Assembly: GCF_902703175.1 (NCBI RefSeq) | Contig: NZ_CACRYJ010000027.1 | Span: forward strand, 1-32,111 | Direction of reading: 5' to 3' | DNA length: 32,111 bases | DNA from: Occultella aeris | GTDB taxonomy: Bacteria > Actinomycetota > Actinomycetes > Actinomycetales > Beutenbergiaceae | Shown: positions 22,489 through 29,897 of the stretch, piece after piece | How the letters are laid out: every line of letters begins with the position of its first letter | Numbering within the stretch: position 1 is the stretch's first letter | The notes under the pieces: model-generated | What the model was told of the DNA's origin: nothing | What the model saw: the letters and a program-made list of their open reading frames with translations, nothing else | The model's database searches: none | Translations under genes and position numbers: made by a program

Positions 22489-24920
22489 CCGACTTCACCG
22501 GCGTGAACCCCGCGGACCGGGGCAGCAACGACGCGGACGCCACCGAGTACGAGCGGGACAGTGCCTACCGGGTGGACCCGTGGACGCTCAGCCGCACCGG
22601 CCTGGACCTGCACACGCTCGCCGCGAGCGAGTCGCTGTACTCCCTCGCGAACGGCCACATCGGGCTGCGCGGCTCCCTCGAGGAGGGTGAGCCGCGCGCA
22701 GTGCCGGGCACCTACGTGAACGGGTTCTTCGAGGAGCGCCCGCTCCCGCACGCCGAGTCCGGCTACGGCTTCCCGGAGTCCGGGGAGACCGCCGTCAACG
22801 TCACCGACGGCAAGATCATCCGGTTGTTCGTGGGCGACTCCCCGTTCGACATGCGATACGGCTCGATCGAGCACCACGAGCGTGCCCTCGACCTGCGGGC
22901 CGGCACGTTGGACCGGCACACCGAGTGGACCTCCCCCAGTGGCACCCCGGTGCGGGTCACCTCGCGCCGGCTGGTGTCCTTCGCCCAGCGCTCGCTCGCG
23001 GCGATCTGCTACGACGTGGAGCCCCTGGACGGCGACGCCTACGTCGCGCTGCAGTCCGACCTGCTCGCGAACGAGTCCGGCTCCACACCCTCCAGCGACC
23101 CGCGCGACGCCGCCCACCTGGACCGGCCGCTGCGCGCGGAGTTCGCCGCCGCGCGGGACAGCCGGGCCGTGCTGGTGCACCGGACCCGTCGCAGCAAGCT
23201 CCGGGTCGCCGCCGGCATGACGCACCTGCTCGAGGTCCCGGACGAGGTCGAGACCACCATCGAGGCCGCCGGGGACCTGGCCCGCTACACGGTGACGGCC
23301 AAGGTCCCGCGCGGTTCCCGGCTGCGGCTGATCAAGCTGGTCGCCTACGGCTGGTCGCACCGGCGCTCCGCGCCCGCACTGCGTGACCAGGTGGAGGCGG
23401 CCCTGTCCGTCGCGCGGCTGACCGGTTGGGACGGGCTGATCGAGCAGCAGCGCAACTTCCTGGACGAGTTCTGGAGCCGGGCCGATGTCGAGATCGACGG
23501 CGACCCGGCCCTGCAGCAGGCGGTGCGCGTCTCGATGTTCCACATCCTGCAGTCCGCGGCCCGCGCCGAGGGGCAGGCGATCAGTGCGAAGGGGCTGTCC
23601 GGCGTCGGCTACGACGGGCACACGTTCTGGGACGCGGAGGTCTTCGCGCTGCCCATGCTCACGTACACGATGCCCGCCGCCGCGCGCGACCACCTGGTCT
23701 GGCGCCACGCCACCCTCGGCGAGGCGCGCGCCCGTGCCAAGGAGCTCGGGCTGCGCGGGGCGGCCTTCCCCTGGCGGACCATCTCCGGCAAGGAGAACTC
23801 CGGGTACTGGCCGGCCGGGACCGCCGCCTTCCATGTGAACTCGGCCGTCGCGGCGGCCACGGCGCGATACCTCGCGGTGACCGGTGACGAGGACTTCGAG
23901 ACCGTCGCCGGGGTCGAGCTGCTCACCGAGACCGCCCGGCTGTGGGCCTCGATCGGGCATTTCAACGACACGGAGTTCCACATCGACGGGGTCACCGGCC
24001 CCGACGAGTACACGGCGATCGTCGACGACAACCTCTACACGAACGTGATGGCGGCGCAGAACCTCACCGACGCCGCCGATGCGTGCGAGCGCCGCCCGGA
24101 GGTCGCCGCGACCCTCGGCGTGGACGCCGACGAGATCGCCCTCTGGCGCCGGGCCGCGGCCGGCGTGGCGATGCCCTACAACGACGACCTCGGCGTGCAC
24201 GAGCAGTCGCTCGGCTTCACCCGGCACGCGGAGTGGGACTTCGCGGCCACGAAGAAGAAGTTCTACCCGCTGCTGCTGCACTACCCGTACTTCCAGCTGT
24301 ACCGGCGCCAGGTGATCAAGCAGGCGGATCTGACCCTCGCCATGCACCTGCGCGGGGACCTGTTCACGCCGGAACAGAAGGAACGCAACTTCGCCTACTA
24401 CGAGGCCCGCACGGTCCGGGACTCGTCCCTGTCCGCGGCCACACAGGCGGTCCTGGCCGCCGAGACCGGGCACCTCGAGCTCGCCTACGACTACTGGGCC
24501 GAGGTCGCGTTCGTGGACCTGGGCGACCTGCATGGCAACGTCGACGACGGCCTGCACATCGCGGCGATGGGCGGCTCCTGGATGGTGGCCGTCGCCGGCT
24601 TCGGCGGGATGCGCGACCACGGCGGCCGGGTGACGTTCGCACCCCGGCTGCCGCGGGCGCTGCAGCGGATCGCGTTCCAGCTCACCTACGGGGGCAACGT
24701 GCTGCGGGTGAGCATCCGCCGCGACGGCGACACCGGCGCCGAGGAGGCGACCTACGAGGTCGAGGCGGGCCCGGGTCTGCGGACCTGGCACCACGGCGAG
24801 CCCGTGGACGTGCGTCCCGACCAGCCCGTCACCCTGCCCGTACCCGTGGCATCGGACGTCGAGCCGGTCCAGCAACCCGCCCGTCGGGCACCCAAACGGC
24901 GACACTCGAACGGACGCTGA
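22485..24920 (+). CDS. GH65 disaccharide phosphorylase (maltose/trehalose/kojibiose type)
   Basis: The product has 811 residues, normal for GH65. The N-terminal beta-sandwich carries ESLYSLANGHIGLRGSLEEG. In the (alpha/alpha)6 barrel the general acid is Glu508 in VTGPDEYTA, and the phosphate-site element is KQADLTLAMHL (Lys612-Gln613). GFDGHTFWD-like GYDGHTFWDAEVFALPML and HGNVDDGLHIAAMGGSW are also family marks. It splits an alpha-glucosyl disaccharide with phosphate to glucose and beta-glucose 1-phosphate; which linkage is used cannot be told. Coupled by a 4-bp overlap to the beta-PGM-like gene. Confidence 0.95.
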   Translation: MTDFTGVNPADRGSNDADATEYERDSAYRVDPWTLSRTGLDLHTLAASESLYSLANGHIGLRGSLEEGEPRAVPGTYVNGFFEERPLPHAESGYGFPESGETAVNVTDGKIIRLFVGDSPFDMRYGSIEHHERALDLRAGTLDRHTEWTSPSGTPVRVTSRRLVSFAQRSLAAICYDVEPLDGDAYVALQSDLLANESGSTPSSDPRDAAHLDRPLRAEFAAARDSRAVLVHRTRRSKLRVAAGMTHLLEVPDEVETTIEAAGDLARYTVTAKVPRGSRLRLIKLVAYGWSHRRSAPALRDQVEAALSVARLTGWDGLIEQQRNFLDEFWSRADVEIDGDPALQQAVRVSMFHILQSAARAEGQAISAKGLSGVGYDGHTFWDAEVFALPMLTYTMPAAARDHLVWRHATLGEARARAKELGLRGAAFPWRTISGKENSGYWPAGTAAFHVNSAVAAATARYLAVTGDEDFETVAGVELLTETARLWASIGHFNDTEFHIDGVTGPDEYTAIVDDNLYTNVMAAQNLTDAADACERRPEVAATLGVDADEIALWRRAAAGVAMPYNDDLGVHEQSLGFTRHAEWDFAATKKKFYPLLLHYPYFQLYRRQVIKQADLTLAMHLRGDLFTPEQKERNFAYYEARTVRDSSLSAATQAVLAAETGHLELAYDYWAEVAFVDLGDLHGNVDDGLHIAAMGGSWMVAVAGFGGMRDHGGRVTFAPRLPRALQRIAFQLTYGGNVLRVSIRRDGDTGAEEATYEVEAGPGLRTWHHGEPVDVRPDQPVTLPVPVASDVEPVQQPARRAPKRRHSNGR

Positions 24921-24927
24921 CAGGCCG

Positions 24928-25977
24928 ATGAATCGCGCCCGGACCACCTCTCCCACCCAACTGCCCACAACCATGCGGGCCGCCTTCCTCGACGGCCCCC
25001 GCACGATCGTCGTACGCGAGACCCCCGTGCCCACCCCGGGTGAGTTCGACGTGCTCGTCGCGCTCACCGCCGTCGGGCTCTGCGGCTCGGACGTGCACTT
25101 CTACGAGCACGGCCGGGTCGGCGACCTGGTCGTCGAAAAGCCGCTGATCCTCGGTCACGAGGCCACCGGGGTGATCGCCGCCGTCGGTCCCGGGGTGTCC
25201 CCGGAGCGGGTCGGCGAACGCGTCGCCGTGGAGCCGCAGCGCCCATGCCGGCGCTGCCACTACTGCCGCACCGGCCGGTACAACCTCTGCCCGGACATGG
25301 AGTTCGGATCCGCTCCCCCCGTCGACGGCGCGTTCGCGCAGTACCTGGTGGCCCCGGCCGACTTCGCCCATCCGGTCCCCGACGAGGTCTCCGACGCCGC
25401 CGCGGCGCTCGTCGAACCGCTCTCGGTGGGGATCGCGGCCGTCCGCAAGGCCGGTGTGGTGCCGGGATCCAGCGTGCTGATCGCCGGGGCCGGGCCGATC
25501 GGGATCCTGACCGCGGTGGCGGCGCGCGCCTTCGGCGCGACCGAGGTGATCGTCTCCGACCCGCTGCCGACCCGCCGCGCCATCGCCCTGACGCACGGGG
25601 CGACGGCGGTCCTGGACCCGGTCTCCGACGCGCCGCTCGACGGCGTGGTCACCTCGTTCATCGACGCCTCCGGCAACGCCCGCGCGATCGACGCGGGCCT
25701 GCGGGCGCTGGCCCCGGACGGGCGGGCGGTGCTCGTGGGCATGGGCGTGGAGCGGATCGACGTCGACCTGTTCCTGCTGCAGAGCCGGGAGCTGACGATC
25801 GACGGCCTGTTCCGGTACGTCGACACCTGGCCGACGGCGATCAAGCTCGCCGCGTCCGGCGCGATCGACCTGGACGCGCTCGTCTCCGGAACGTTCGGCC
25901 TGGACGACCTGGCGCAGGCCATCGCCCGCAACGGGGATGCCGACGTGATGAAGTTCCTCATCGACCCGCGACGCTAG
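24928..25977 (+). CDS. Zinc-dependent polyol (sorbitol/xylitol-type) dehydrogenase
   Basis: The product has 349 residues, medium-chain dehydrogenase. Catalytic zinc ligands Cys52 (GLCGSDVHFYEHG), His77 and Glu78 (GHEATG); structural zinc Cys107, Cys110, Cys113, Cys121. The NAD-binding Rossmann motif is GAGPIG. The GSDVHFYEHG and GHE context fits L-iditol/xylitol 2-dehydrogenases, which oxidise polyols to ketoses. It lies 7 bp after the GH65 gene and is probably co-transcribed. The ATG at 24928 has a weak ribosome site; the ATG at 24973 would remove a 15-residue extension. Confidence 0.9.
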   Translation: MNRARTTSPTQLPTTMRAAFLDGPRTIVVRETPVPTPGEFDVLVALTAVGLCGSDVHFYEHGRVGDLVVEKPLILGHEATGVIAAVGPGVSPERVGERVAVEPQRPCRRCHYCRTGRYNLCPDMEFGSAPPVDGAFAQYLVAPADFAHPVPDEVSDAAAALVEPLSVGIAAVRKAGVVPGSSVLIAGAGPIGILTAVAARAFGATEVIVSDPLPTRRAIALTHGATAVLDPVSDAPLDGVVTSFIDASGNARAIDAGLRALAPDGRAVLVGMGVERIDVDLFLLQSRELTIDGLFRYVDTWPTAIKLAASGAIDLDALVSGTFGLDDLAQAIARNGDADVMKFLIDPRR

Positions 25978-26014
25978 CCGACCACCACGACGGTCCGGGT
26001 GACGGAGCCGCCCG

Positions 26015-26593
26015 TCAGTCCCGCTCGGGCAGCGTCGGATGCTCGGTCGGGTACAGGCCAACGGCGAACCCGTAGACGGTGTCCCCCTCGCGCGGCAGCC
26101 GGGCGAACTCCCCGATCACCTCGTCCACCCGCTGCCAGAACTCGTTCGCCCGCTGCCGTGGGATCCGGGCGTGCATGTGCTGCGCCCACATGGTGTCCGC
26201 GTGATAGGCGGGCATCGACTCGGCGGCGGCGTCGGCGAGGTAGTTCGTCCAGGGCAGCGGCGTGACGTCCTCCAGCGGGACCGCGCCGACGTAGAAGGTG
26301 CGGGCCACCCGCCCGTAGAAGCGTTCCTCGATGGCACGGACCTTCCGGGTCCGGACCACCTTGAAGACGTCGTTCTCGACGAGCACCTTCACATGATGGG
26401 CGATCGTGCTCTTCGGTCGTCCGACGGCGGCGGCGAGCTCGGTGACCGTCGCGGCCCGTTCGAGGACCAGGTCCATCAGCTGCCCACGCAGCGGGTCGAA
26501 GATCGCCCGCAGCTTCGCGGGCTCGGTGACGGCGACCGTCTCGAGGAGGTCATAGTCGGGTGAGCGCGGCGAGCCCGCCACGGCAGCGTCCAT
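26015..26593 (-). CDS. ArsR-like winged-helix transcriptional regulator
   Basis: The product has 192 residues. The N-terminal winged helix covers about residues 27-95: AIFDPLRGQLMDLVLERAATVTELAAAVGRPKSTIAHHVKVLVENDVFKVVRTRKVRAIEERFYG. No cysteine pair for metals is present, so a small organic effector is more likely. The C-terminal 100 residues resemble an effector or dimerisation region rich in Trp/His. The ATG at 26593 has GGAG six bases upstream; a GTG at 26608 is the alternative. It is divergent from the three-gene operon at 26698 and faces repeats that could be its own operator. Confidence 0.88.
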   Translation of the reverse strand: MDAAVAGSPRSPDYDLLETVAVTEPAKLRAIFDPLRGQLMDLVLERAATVTELAAAVGRPKSTIAHHVKVLVENDVFKVVRTRKVRAIEERFYGRVARTFYVGAVPLEDVTPLPWTNYLADAAAESMPAYHADTMWAQHMHARIPRQRANEFWQRVDEVIGEFARLPREGDTVYGFAVGLYPTEHPTLPERD

Positions 26594-26612
26594 CGATTCT
26601 CCGTCCACCTAT

Positions 26613-26653
26613 TGATCCAGACTATTGGATCATTCTAGACTCATGGATCATTC
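26613..26653. promoter_or_regulatory. Operator-like repeats in the AT-rich divergent spacer
   Basis: TGATCCA-N6-TGGATCA is a perfect 7-bp dyad (26613-26632). TGGATCATTC then recurs exactly (26626-26635 and 26644-26653), 18 bp start to start. The patch is far more AT-rich than its surroundings and lies between the divergent ArsR-like and hydrolase genes, so it probably holds both promoters and the regulator's sites. Confidence 0.65.
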
Positions 26654-26697
26654 GGCGTCGTCCAGACCCGCCGATGATCTCCACGGAAGGAAGCGTC

Positions 26698-27273
26698 ATG
26701 GCTGAGGTTCTGCTGTTCCACCACGCCCAGGGCCAGACCCCGGGTTTCCACGCCTTCGCCGACGACCTGCGGGCCGCCGGGCACACCGTGCACACACCGG
26801 ACCTGTTCTCCGGCCGCACCTTCGACTCCATCCCCGACGGCATGGCCCATGTCGGGGAGATCGGGTTCGAAGAGGTGCTGGCCCGTGGCGCGAAGGCCGC
26901 CGAGGATCTGCCCGCCGAACTGGTCTACGCCGGCTTCTCCCTCGGCGTGGTGCCCGCGCAGCAGCTCGCCCAGACCCGGCCAGGCGCACGCGGCGCCCTG
27001 CTGATGTACTCGTGCGTGCCGTACACCGAGTTCGGGCAGGCGTGGCCCGCGGGGGTTCCGGTGCAGATCCACGGCGCGCAGGAGGACCCGTACTTCATGG
27101 ACGAGGGTGACGTGGACGCCGCCCGCGAGCTGGTCGCGGCCACCGACGACGCCGAACTGTTCCTCTACCCCGGGGACCAGCACTACTTCGCGGACTCGAG
27201 CCTGCCCTCCTACCAGCCTGAGGCCGCGGCGCTGCTGACCGAACGCGTGCACGCGTTCCTCGCGGACAGGTGA
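26698..27273 (+). CDS. Dienelactone-hydrolase-family alpha/beta hydrolase
   Basis: The product has 191 residues, short for the fold. The nucleophile elbow is GFSLG (Ser81); Asp130 (QEDPYF) and His162 (GDQHYF) complete a catalytic triad. Classical dienelactone hydrolase uses Cys, so the Ser form suggests a different ester or lactone. Start: ATG with GGAAGGAAG upstream; longer frames upstream run into the operator. It is the first gene of a three-gene operon divergent from the ArsR-like regulator. Confidence 0.9.
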   Translation: MAEVLLFHHAQGQTPGFHAFADDLRAAGHTVHTPDLFSGRTFDSIPDGMAHVGEIGFEEVLARGAKAAEDLPAELVYAGFSLGVVPAQQLAQTRPGARGALLMYSCVPYTEFGQAWPAGVPVQIHGAQEDPYFMDEGDVDAARELVAATDDAELFLYPGDQHYFADSSLPSYQPEAAALLTERVHAFLADR

Positions 27274-27926
27274 CGATCGTGTCCGACGCGATCACGCCGT
27301 CGGCCTTCGACGCCAGCGAGGGCGTCGCCGACTGGCGGGTGCTGTTCGGAGGGGCCACCGCCAACTTCGAGACAGGCTCGTTCACGACCGGGGTGGCCCT
27401 GGTCGCCAGGATCGGTGACCTGGCCGACGCGGCGAACCACCATCCCGACGTCGACCTGCGCTACGGCAGCGTCACGGTCCGGCTCATCTCCCACGACGTC
27501 GGCACCATCAGCCGCCGGGACGCGGACCTGGCCCGGCGGATCTCACTCGCGGCGAGCGAGCTCGGCGTCGTCGCCCGGCCGGACGCCGTCCAGACCGTGC
27601 AGTTCGCCATCGACGCCCACGTGCACGCGGACGTGATGCCGTTCTGGCGGGCCGTCCTCGGCTACGAGGCCCGCGGCGAGGAGGACCTGGACGATCCACA
27701 CGGGCGCGGCCCGTCGGTCTGGTTCCAACAGATGGACCCGCCCAGGACCGGCCGCAACCGGATCCACGTGGACGTCTGCGTGCCGCCGGACCAGGGCGAG
27801 GCGCGGGTGGCCGCCGCCCTGGCCGCCGGCGGCCGGCTCGTCTCCTCGCACGCACCGACGTGGTGGACCCTTGCCGACGCGGAGGGCAACGAGGTGGACG
27901 TGGCGACCATGGCGGGCCGCGAGTGA
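27270..27926 (+). CDS. Pterin-4a-carbinolamine dehydratase fused to a glyoxalase-like domain
   Basis: The product has 218 residues. Residues 1-100 carry the PCD/DCoH signature NHHPDVDLRYGSVTVRLISHD (His57, His58, His75, Asp76), which dehydrates 4a-hydroxytetrahydrobiopterin. Residues about 106-218 are a glyoxalase-like/VOC module (VQFAIDAHVHADVMPFWRAVLGY, WFQQM, HVDVCVP, LADAEGNEVDVATM). The GTG start overlaps the hydrolase stop by 4 bp. No aromatic amino acid hydroxylase is near, so a pterin role is uncertain. Confidence 0.9.
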   Translation: MTIVSDAITPSAFDASEGVADWRVLFGGATANFETGSFTTGVALVARIGDLADAANHHPDVDLRYGSVTVRLISHDVGTISRRDADLARRISLAASELGVVARPDAVQTVQFAIDAHVHADVMPFWRAVLGYEARGEEDLDDPHGRGPSVWFQQMDPPRTGRNRIHVDVCVPPDQGEARVAAALAAGGRLVSSHAPTWWTLADAEGNEVDVATMAGRE

Positions 27927-28999
27927 CGCACCACCTCTCCCGCGCCGACGCCCGACGGATCGCCGTCCACGCCCAGCTGTTGGACCGCCGTCGGCCCGCG
28001 AACCTGCACCAGGTGGTCCGGCACCTCGCCATGCTGCAGGTGGATCCGACGGCGGCCGTCGCCCCGAGCGCCGATCTGGTGCTGTGGAGCCGGCTGGGTT
28101 CGGCGTACGAGCGCGCCGACCTGCGGCGTGCGCTCGCCGAGCACACCCTCATCGAGCTGCTCGCACTGATCCGGCCGGCCGAGGACATCGCGCTGTACCG
28201 GGCCGACATGGACTTGTGGGCCGAGCGCCCGGGGCCGGCCCGGGCGTGGATCACGGCGAACGATGCCTGCCGGCGGGACATCCTGGCGCGTCTGGAGGCC
28301 GGCGGCCCGCTGCCGTCCCGAGACCTGCCGGACACCTGCGCGGTGCCGTGGGGCTCCACCGGATGGACCAACAACCGCAACGTCACGATGATGCTGGACT
28401 GCATGACGGCGCGCGGTGAGGTCGCCGTCGCCGGCCGGGCCGGGCGGCAGCGCCTGTGGGACCTGGCGGACCGGGTCTACCCCGACGTCCCGGTGATGCC
28501 CGCCGAGCAGGCGCGGCGCGTCCGCGACGAGCGCAGACTGCGCTCGCTCGGGATCGCGCGAGCCAGGACGACGCAGTCCCCGGTCGAGGCCTGGGACGTC
28601 GGCGAGGCCGGGGAGGAGGCCGAGGTCGACGGCGTCAAGGGCACCTGGCGGTTGGATCCGGCCCTGCTCGGGCAGCCGTTCACGGGCCGGGCGGCCCTGC
28701 TCTCCCCGTTCGACCGGCTCGTGCACGACCGCACCCGCGCCGTCGAGCTGTTCGAGTTCGAGTACCTGCTCGAGATGTACAAGCCGGCCGCCAAGCGCCG
28801 CTGGGGCTACTTCGCGCTGCCGATCCTGTACCGGGACCGGCTGGTCGGGAAGCTCGACGCGACGGCGGACCGCAAGGTCGGCGTGTTCACGGTGCACGCG
28901 CTGCACCAGGACGTCCCGTTCAGCGCCGCGATGACGACCGCGGTCGACGCCGAGATCGCCGACCTGTCCAACTGGCTCGGCCTCGACCTGATCCGCTGA
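27923..28999 (+). CDS. AlkZ/YcaQ-like (HTH_42) winged-helix DNA glycosylase family protein
   Basis: The product has 358 residues of the winged-helix HTH_42 family. The catalytic-type motif Gln39-Val40-Asp41 in LAMLQVDPTAAV matches the Q-x-D form of YcaQ, an interstrand-crosslink glycosylase, rather than the Q-x-Q of AlkZ. LSPFDRLVHDR and YKPAAKRRWGYFALPILYRDRLVGKLD are the conserved C-terminal blocks. Removal of bulky alkylated purines is likely, but many members are untested. The GTG start overlaps the PCD-fusion stop by 4 bp. Confidence 0.88.
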   Translation: MTHHLSRADARRIAVHAQLLDRRRPANLHQVVRHLAMLQVDPTAAVAPSADLVLWSRLGSAYERADLRRALAEHTLIELLALIRPAEDIALYRADMDLWAERPGPARAWITANDACRRDILARLEAGGPLPSRDLPDTCAVPWGSTGWTNNRNVTMMLDCMTARGEVAVAGRAGRQRLWDLADRVYPDVPVMPAEQARRVRDERRLRSLGIARARTTQSPVEAWDVGEAGEEAEVDGVKGTWRLDPALLGQPFTGRAALLSPFDRLVHDRTRAVELFEFEYLLEMYKPAAKRRWGYFALPILYRDRLVGKLDATADRKVGVFTVHALHQDVPFSAAMTTAVDAEIADLSNWLGLDLIR

Positions 29000-29012
29000 C
29001 CGCGATGCGCGG
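29000..29012. terminator. Small hairpin between convergent genes
   Basis: CCGCG-atg-CGCGG, a 5-bp stem in the 22-bp gap between convergent stops. It could be a weak bidirectional terminator; no T-tract. Confidence 0.3.
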
Positions 29013-29021
29013 CCGGGCAGG

Positions 29022-29696
29022 CTAGAAGTCCTCGTTCACGCACCAGGTGCCGCCGACGGTGCGCCCGCCGCAGGTGTCGCCGAACTCCCGGTACTCGGAG
29101 TCGGAAGGGGCGTCGCGGTACAGGTCGTCGCAGGCCTGGTTGTCACCGGCCGCGCACTGGTCGTAGAGGCGGTCGAGCTCGGGATCGGACCCGTAGCTCC
29201 CGCGGCTCCCGAGAACGTTGGCGAGCACCGCGACGATGACGATGAGGAGGACGACACCGCCGGCCACGAGGCCGACTATGAGGCCGGTGTTCGACTTCTT
29301 CGGCGGTGGGTAACCGCCGTAGGTACCCGGCGCCCCGTACGCTCCGGCCGCGGCGTAGCCCCCAGCCGGCACGCCGTAGCCGCCGGCAGCGGGTGCGCCA
29401 TAGGGGCTCGGCGTCTCGGGAGCACCGTACCCACCGGGTGCGCCGTAGGGGCTCGGGTTCTGCGGAGCTCCGTAGGGGCTCGGGTTCTGCGGAGCGCCGT
29501 AGGGGCTCGGGTTCTGCGGAACGCCATAGCCACCGGGTGCGCTCGGGTTCCCGCCGGCATACGGGTCGTACCCGCCGGAGGAGGCACCATAACCCCCGGG
29601 TGGGTTCGAGTTTCCGCCCGCGTACGGGTCGTACCCGCCAGAGGAGGCTCCGTGGCCACCGTGCCCGTCCGGCACGCCCGATCCCTGGTATGACAT
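29022..29696 (-). CDS. Gly/Pro/Tyr-rich single-pass membrane protein with four-cysteine C-terminal domain
   Basis: The product has 224 residues. Residues 1-130 are low-complexity GGYDPYAGGN and NPSPYGAPQ repeats. One membrane helix follows a PPPKKS positive flank (about 138-163, GLIVGLVAGGVVLLIVIVAVLANVL). The last 55 residues, DPELDRLYDQCAAGDNQACDDLYRDAP to the end, hold four Cys (181, 189, 209, 219) and recur, from memory, as a small domain of actinobacterial membrane proteins. A cytoplasmic repeat region and an exported disulfide-bonded domain are likely. Function is unknown. The ATG at 29696 has GGAGGGG upstream; a GTG at 29711 is rejected. Confidence 0.88.
   Translation of the reverse strand: MSYQGSGVPDGHGGHGASSGGYDPYAGGNSNPPGGYGASSGGYDPYAGGNPSAPGGYGVPQNPSPYGAPQNPSPYGAPQNPSPYGAPGGYGAPETPSPYGAPAAGGYGVPAGGYAAAGAYGAPGTYGGYPPPKKSNTGLIVGLVAGGVVLLIVIVAVLANVLGSRGSYGSDPELDRLYDQCAAGDNQACDDLYRDAPSDSEYREFGDTCGGRTVGGTWCVNEDF
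29445..29525 (-). repeat. 27-bp tandem repeat in the Gly/Pro/Tyr-rich gene
   Basis: Three 27-bp units (29445-29471, 29472-29498, 29499-29525) that differ by one or two bases encode NPSPYGAPQ repeats. A longer imperfect duplication (GGYDPYAGGN blocks, about 29543-29635) is next to it. These explain the low complexity of the cytoplasmic part. Confidence 0.9.
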
Positions 29697-29816
29697 GTCC
29701 GTCCCCTCCACTGTGCCCCGGCGGTGGGCGGTACCCTCCGGCGACCGATGCGCCCAGTCCGCGCTCGCTCATGCTATCGGCGGGCGCGCATTGCTTCAGG
29801 TCGAACGGTCAGCAGC

Positions 29817-29897
29817 ATCACCCGTCCGCGTCAGCCGGGCGCGCGTCACCCGTCCGCGGCAGCCGCGGCGCGCGTCAGCCGTCCGCGGCAGCGGGCC
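29817..29897. repeat. 28/29-bp tandem repeat at the 3' end of the Helicase_C_3 gene
   Basis: Three imperfect units, 29817-29844, 29845-29873 and 29874-29897 (partial), share CCGTCCGCG and GTCAGCC/GCAGCC elements. The third covers the stop codon and the last residues (RPAAADG) of the leftward gene. The array is too short and too imperfect for CRISPR. Confidence 0.75.

Noticed and set aside
22380-25067. An 895-codon leftward frame opposite the GH65 gene
   Set aside because: Antisense to a complete GH65 gene with all family motifs; low-complexity composition and no ribosome site.
27270-27926. Aromatic amino acid hydroxylation operon
   Set aside because: A pterin dehydratase signature is present but no hydroxylase gene is nearby.
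29817-29897. Possible CRISPR array
   Set aside because: Units are adjacent with no spacers, imperfect and only three; no cas gene is present.
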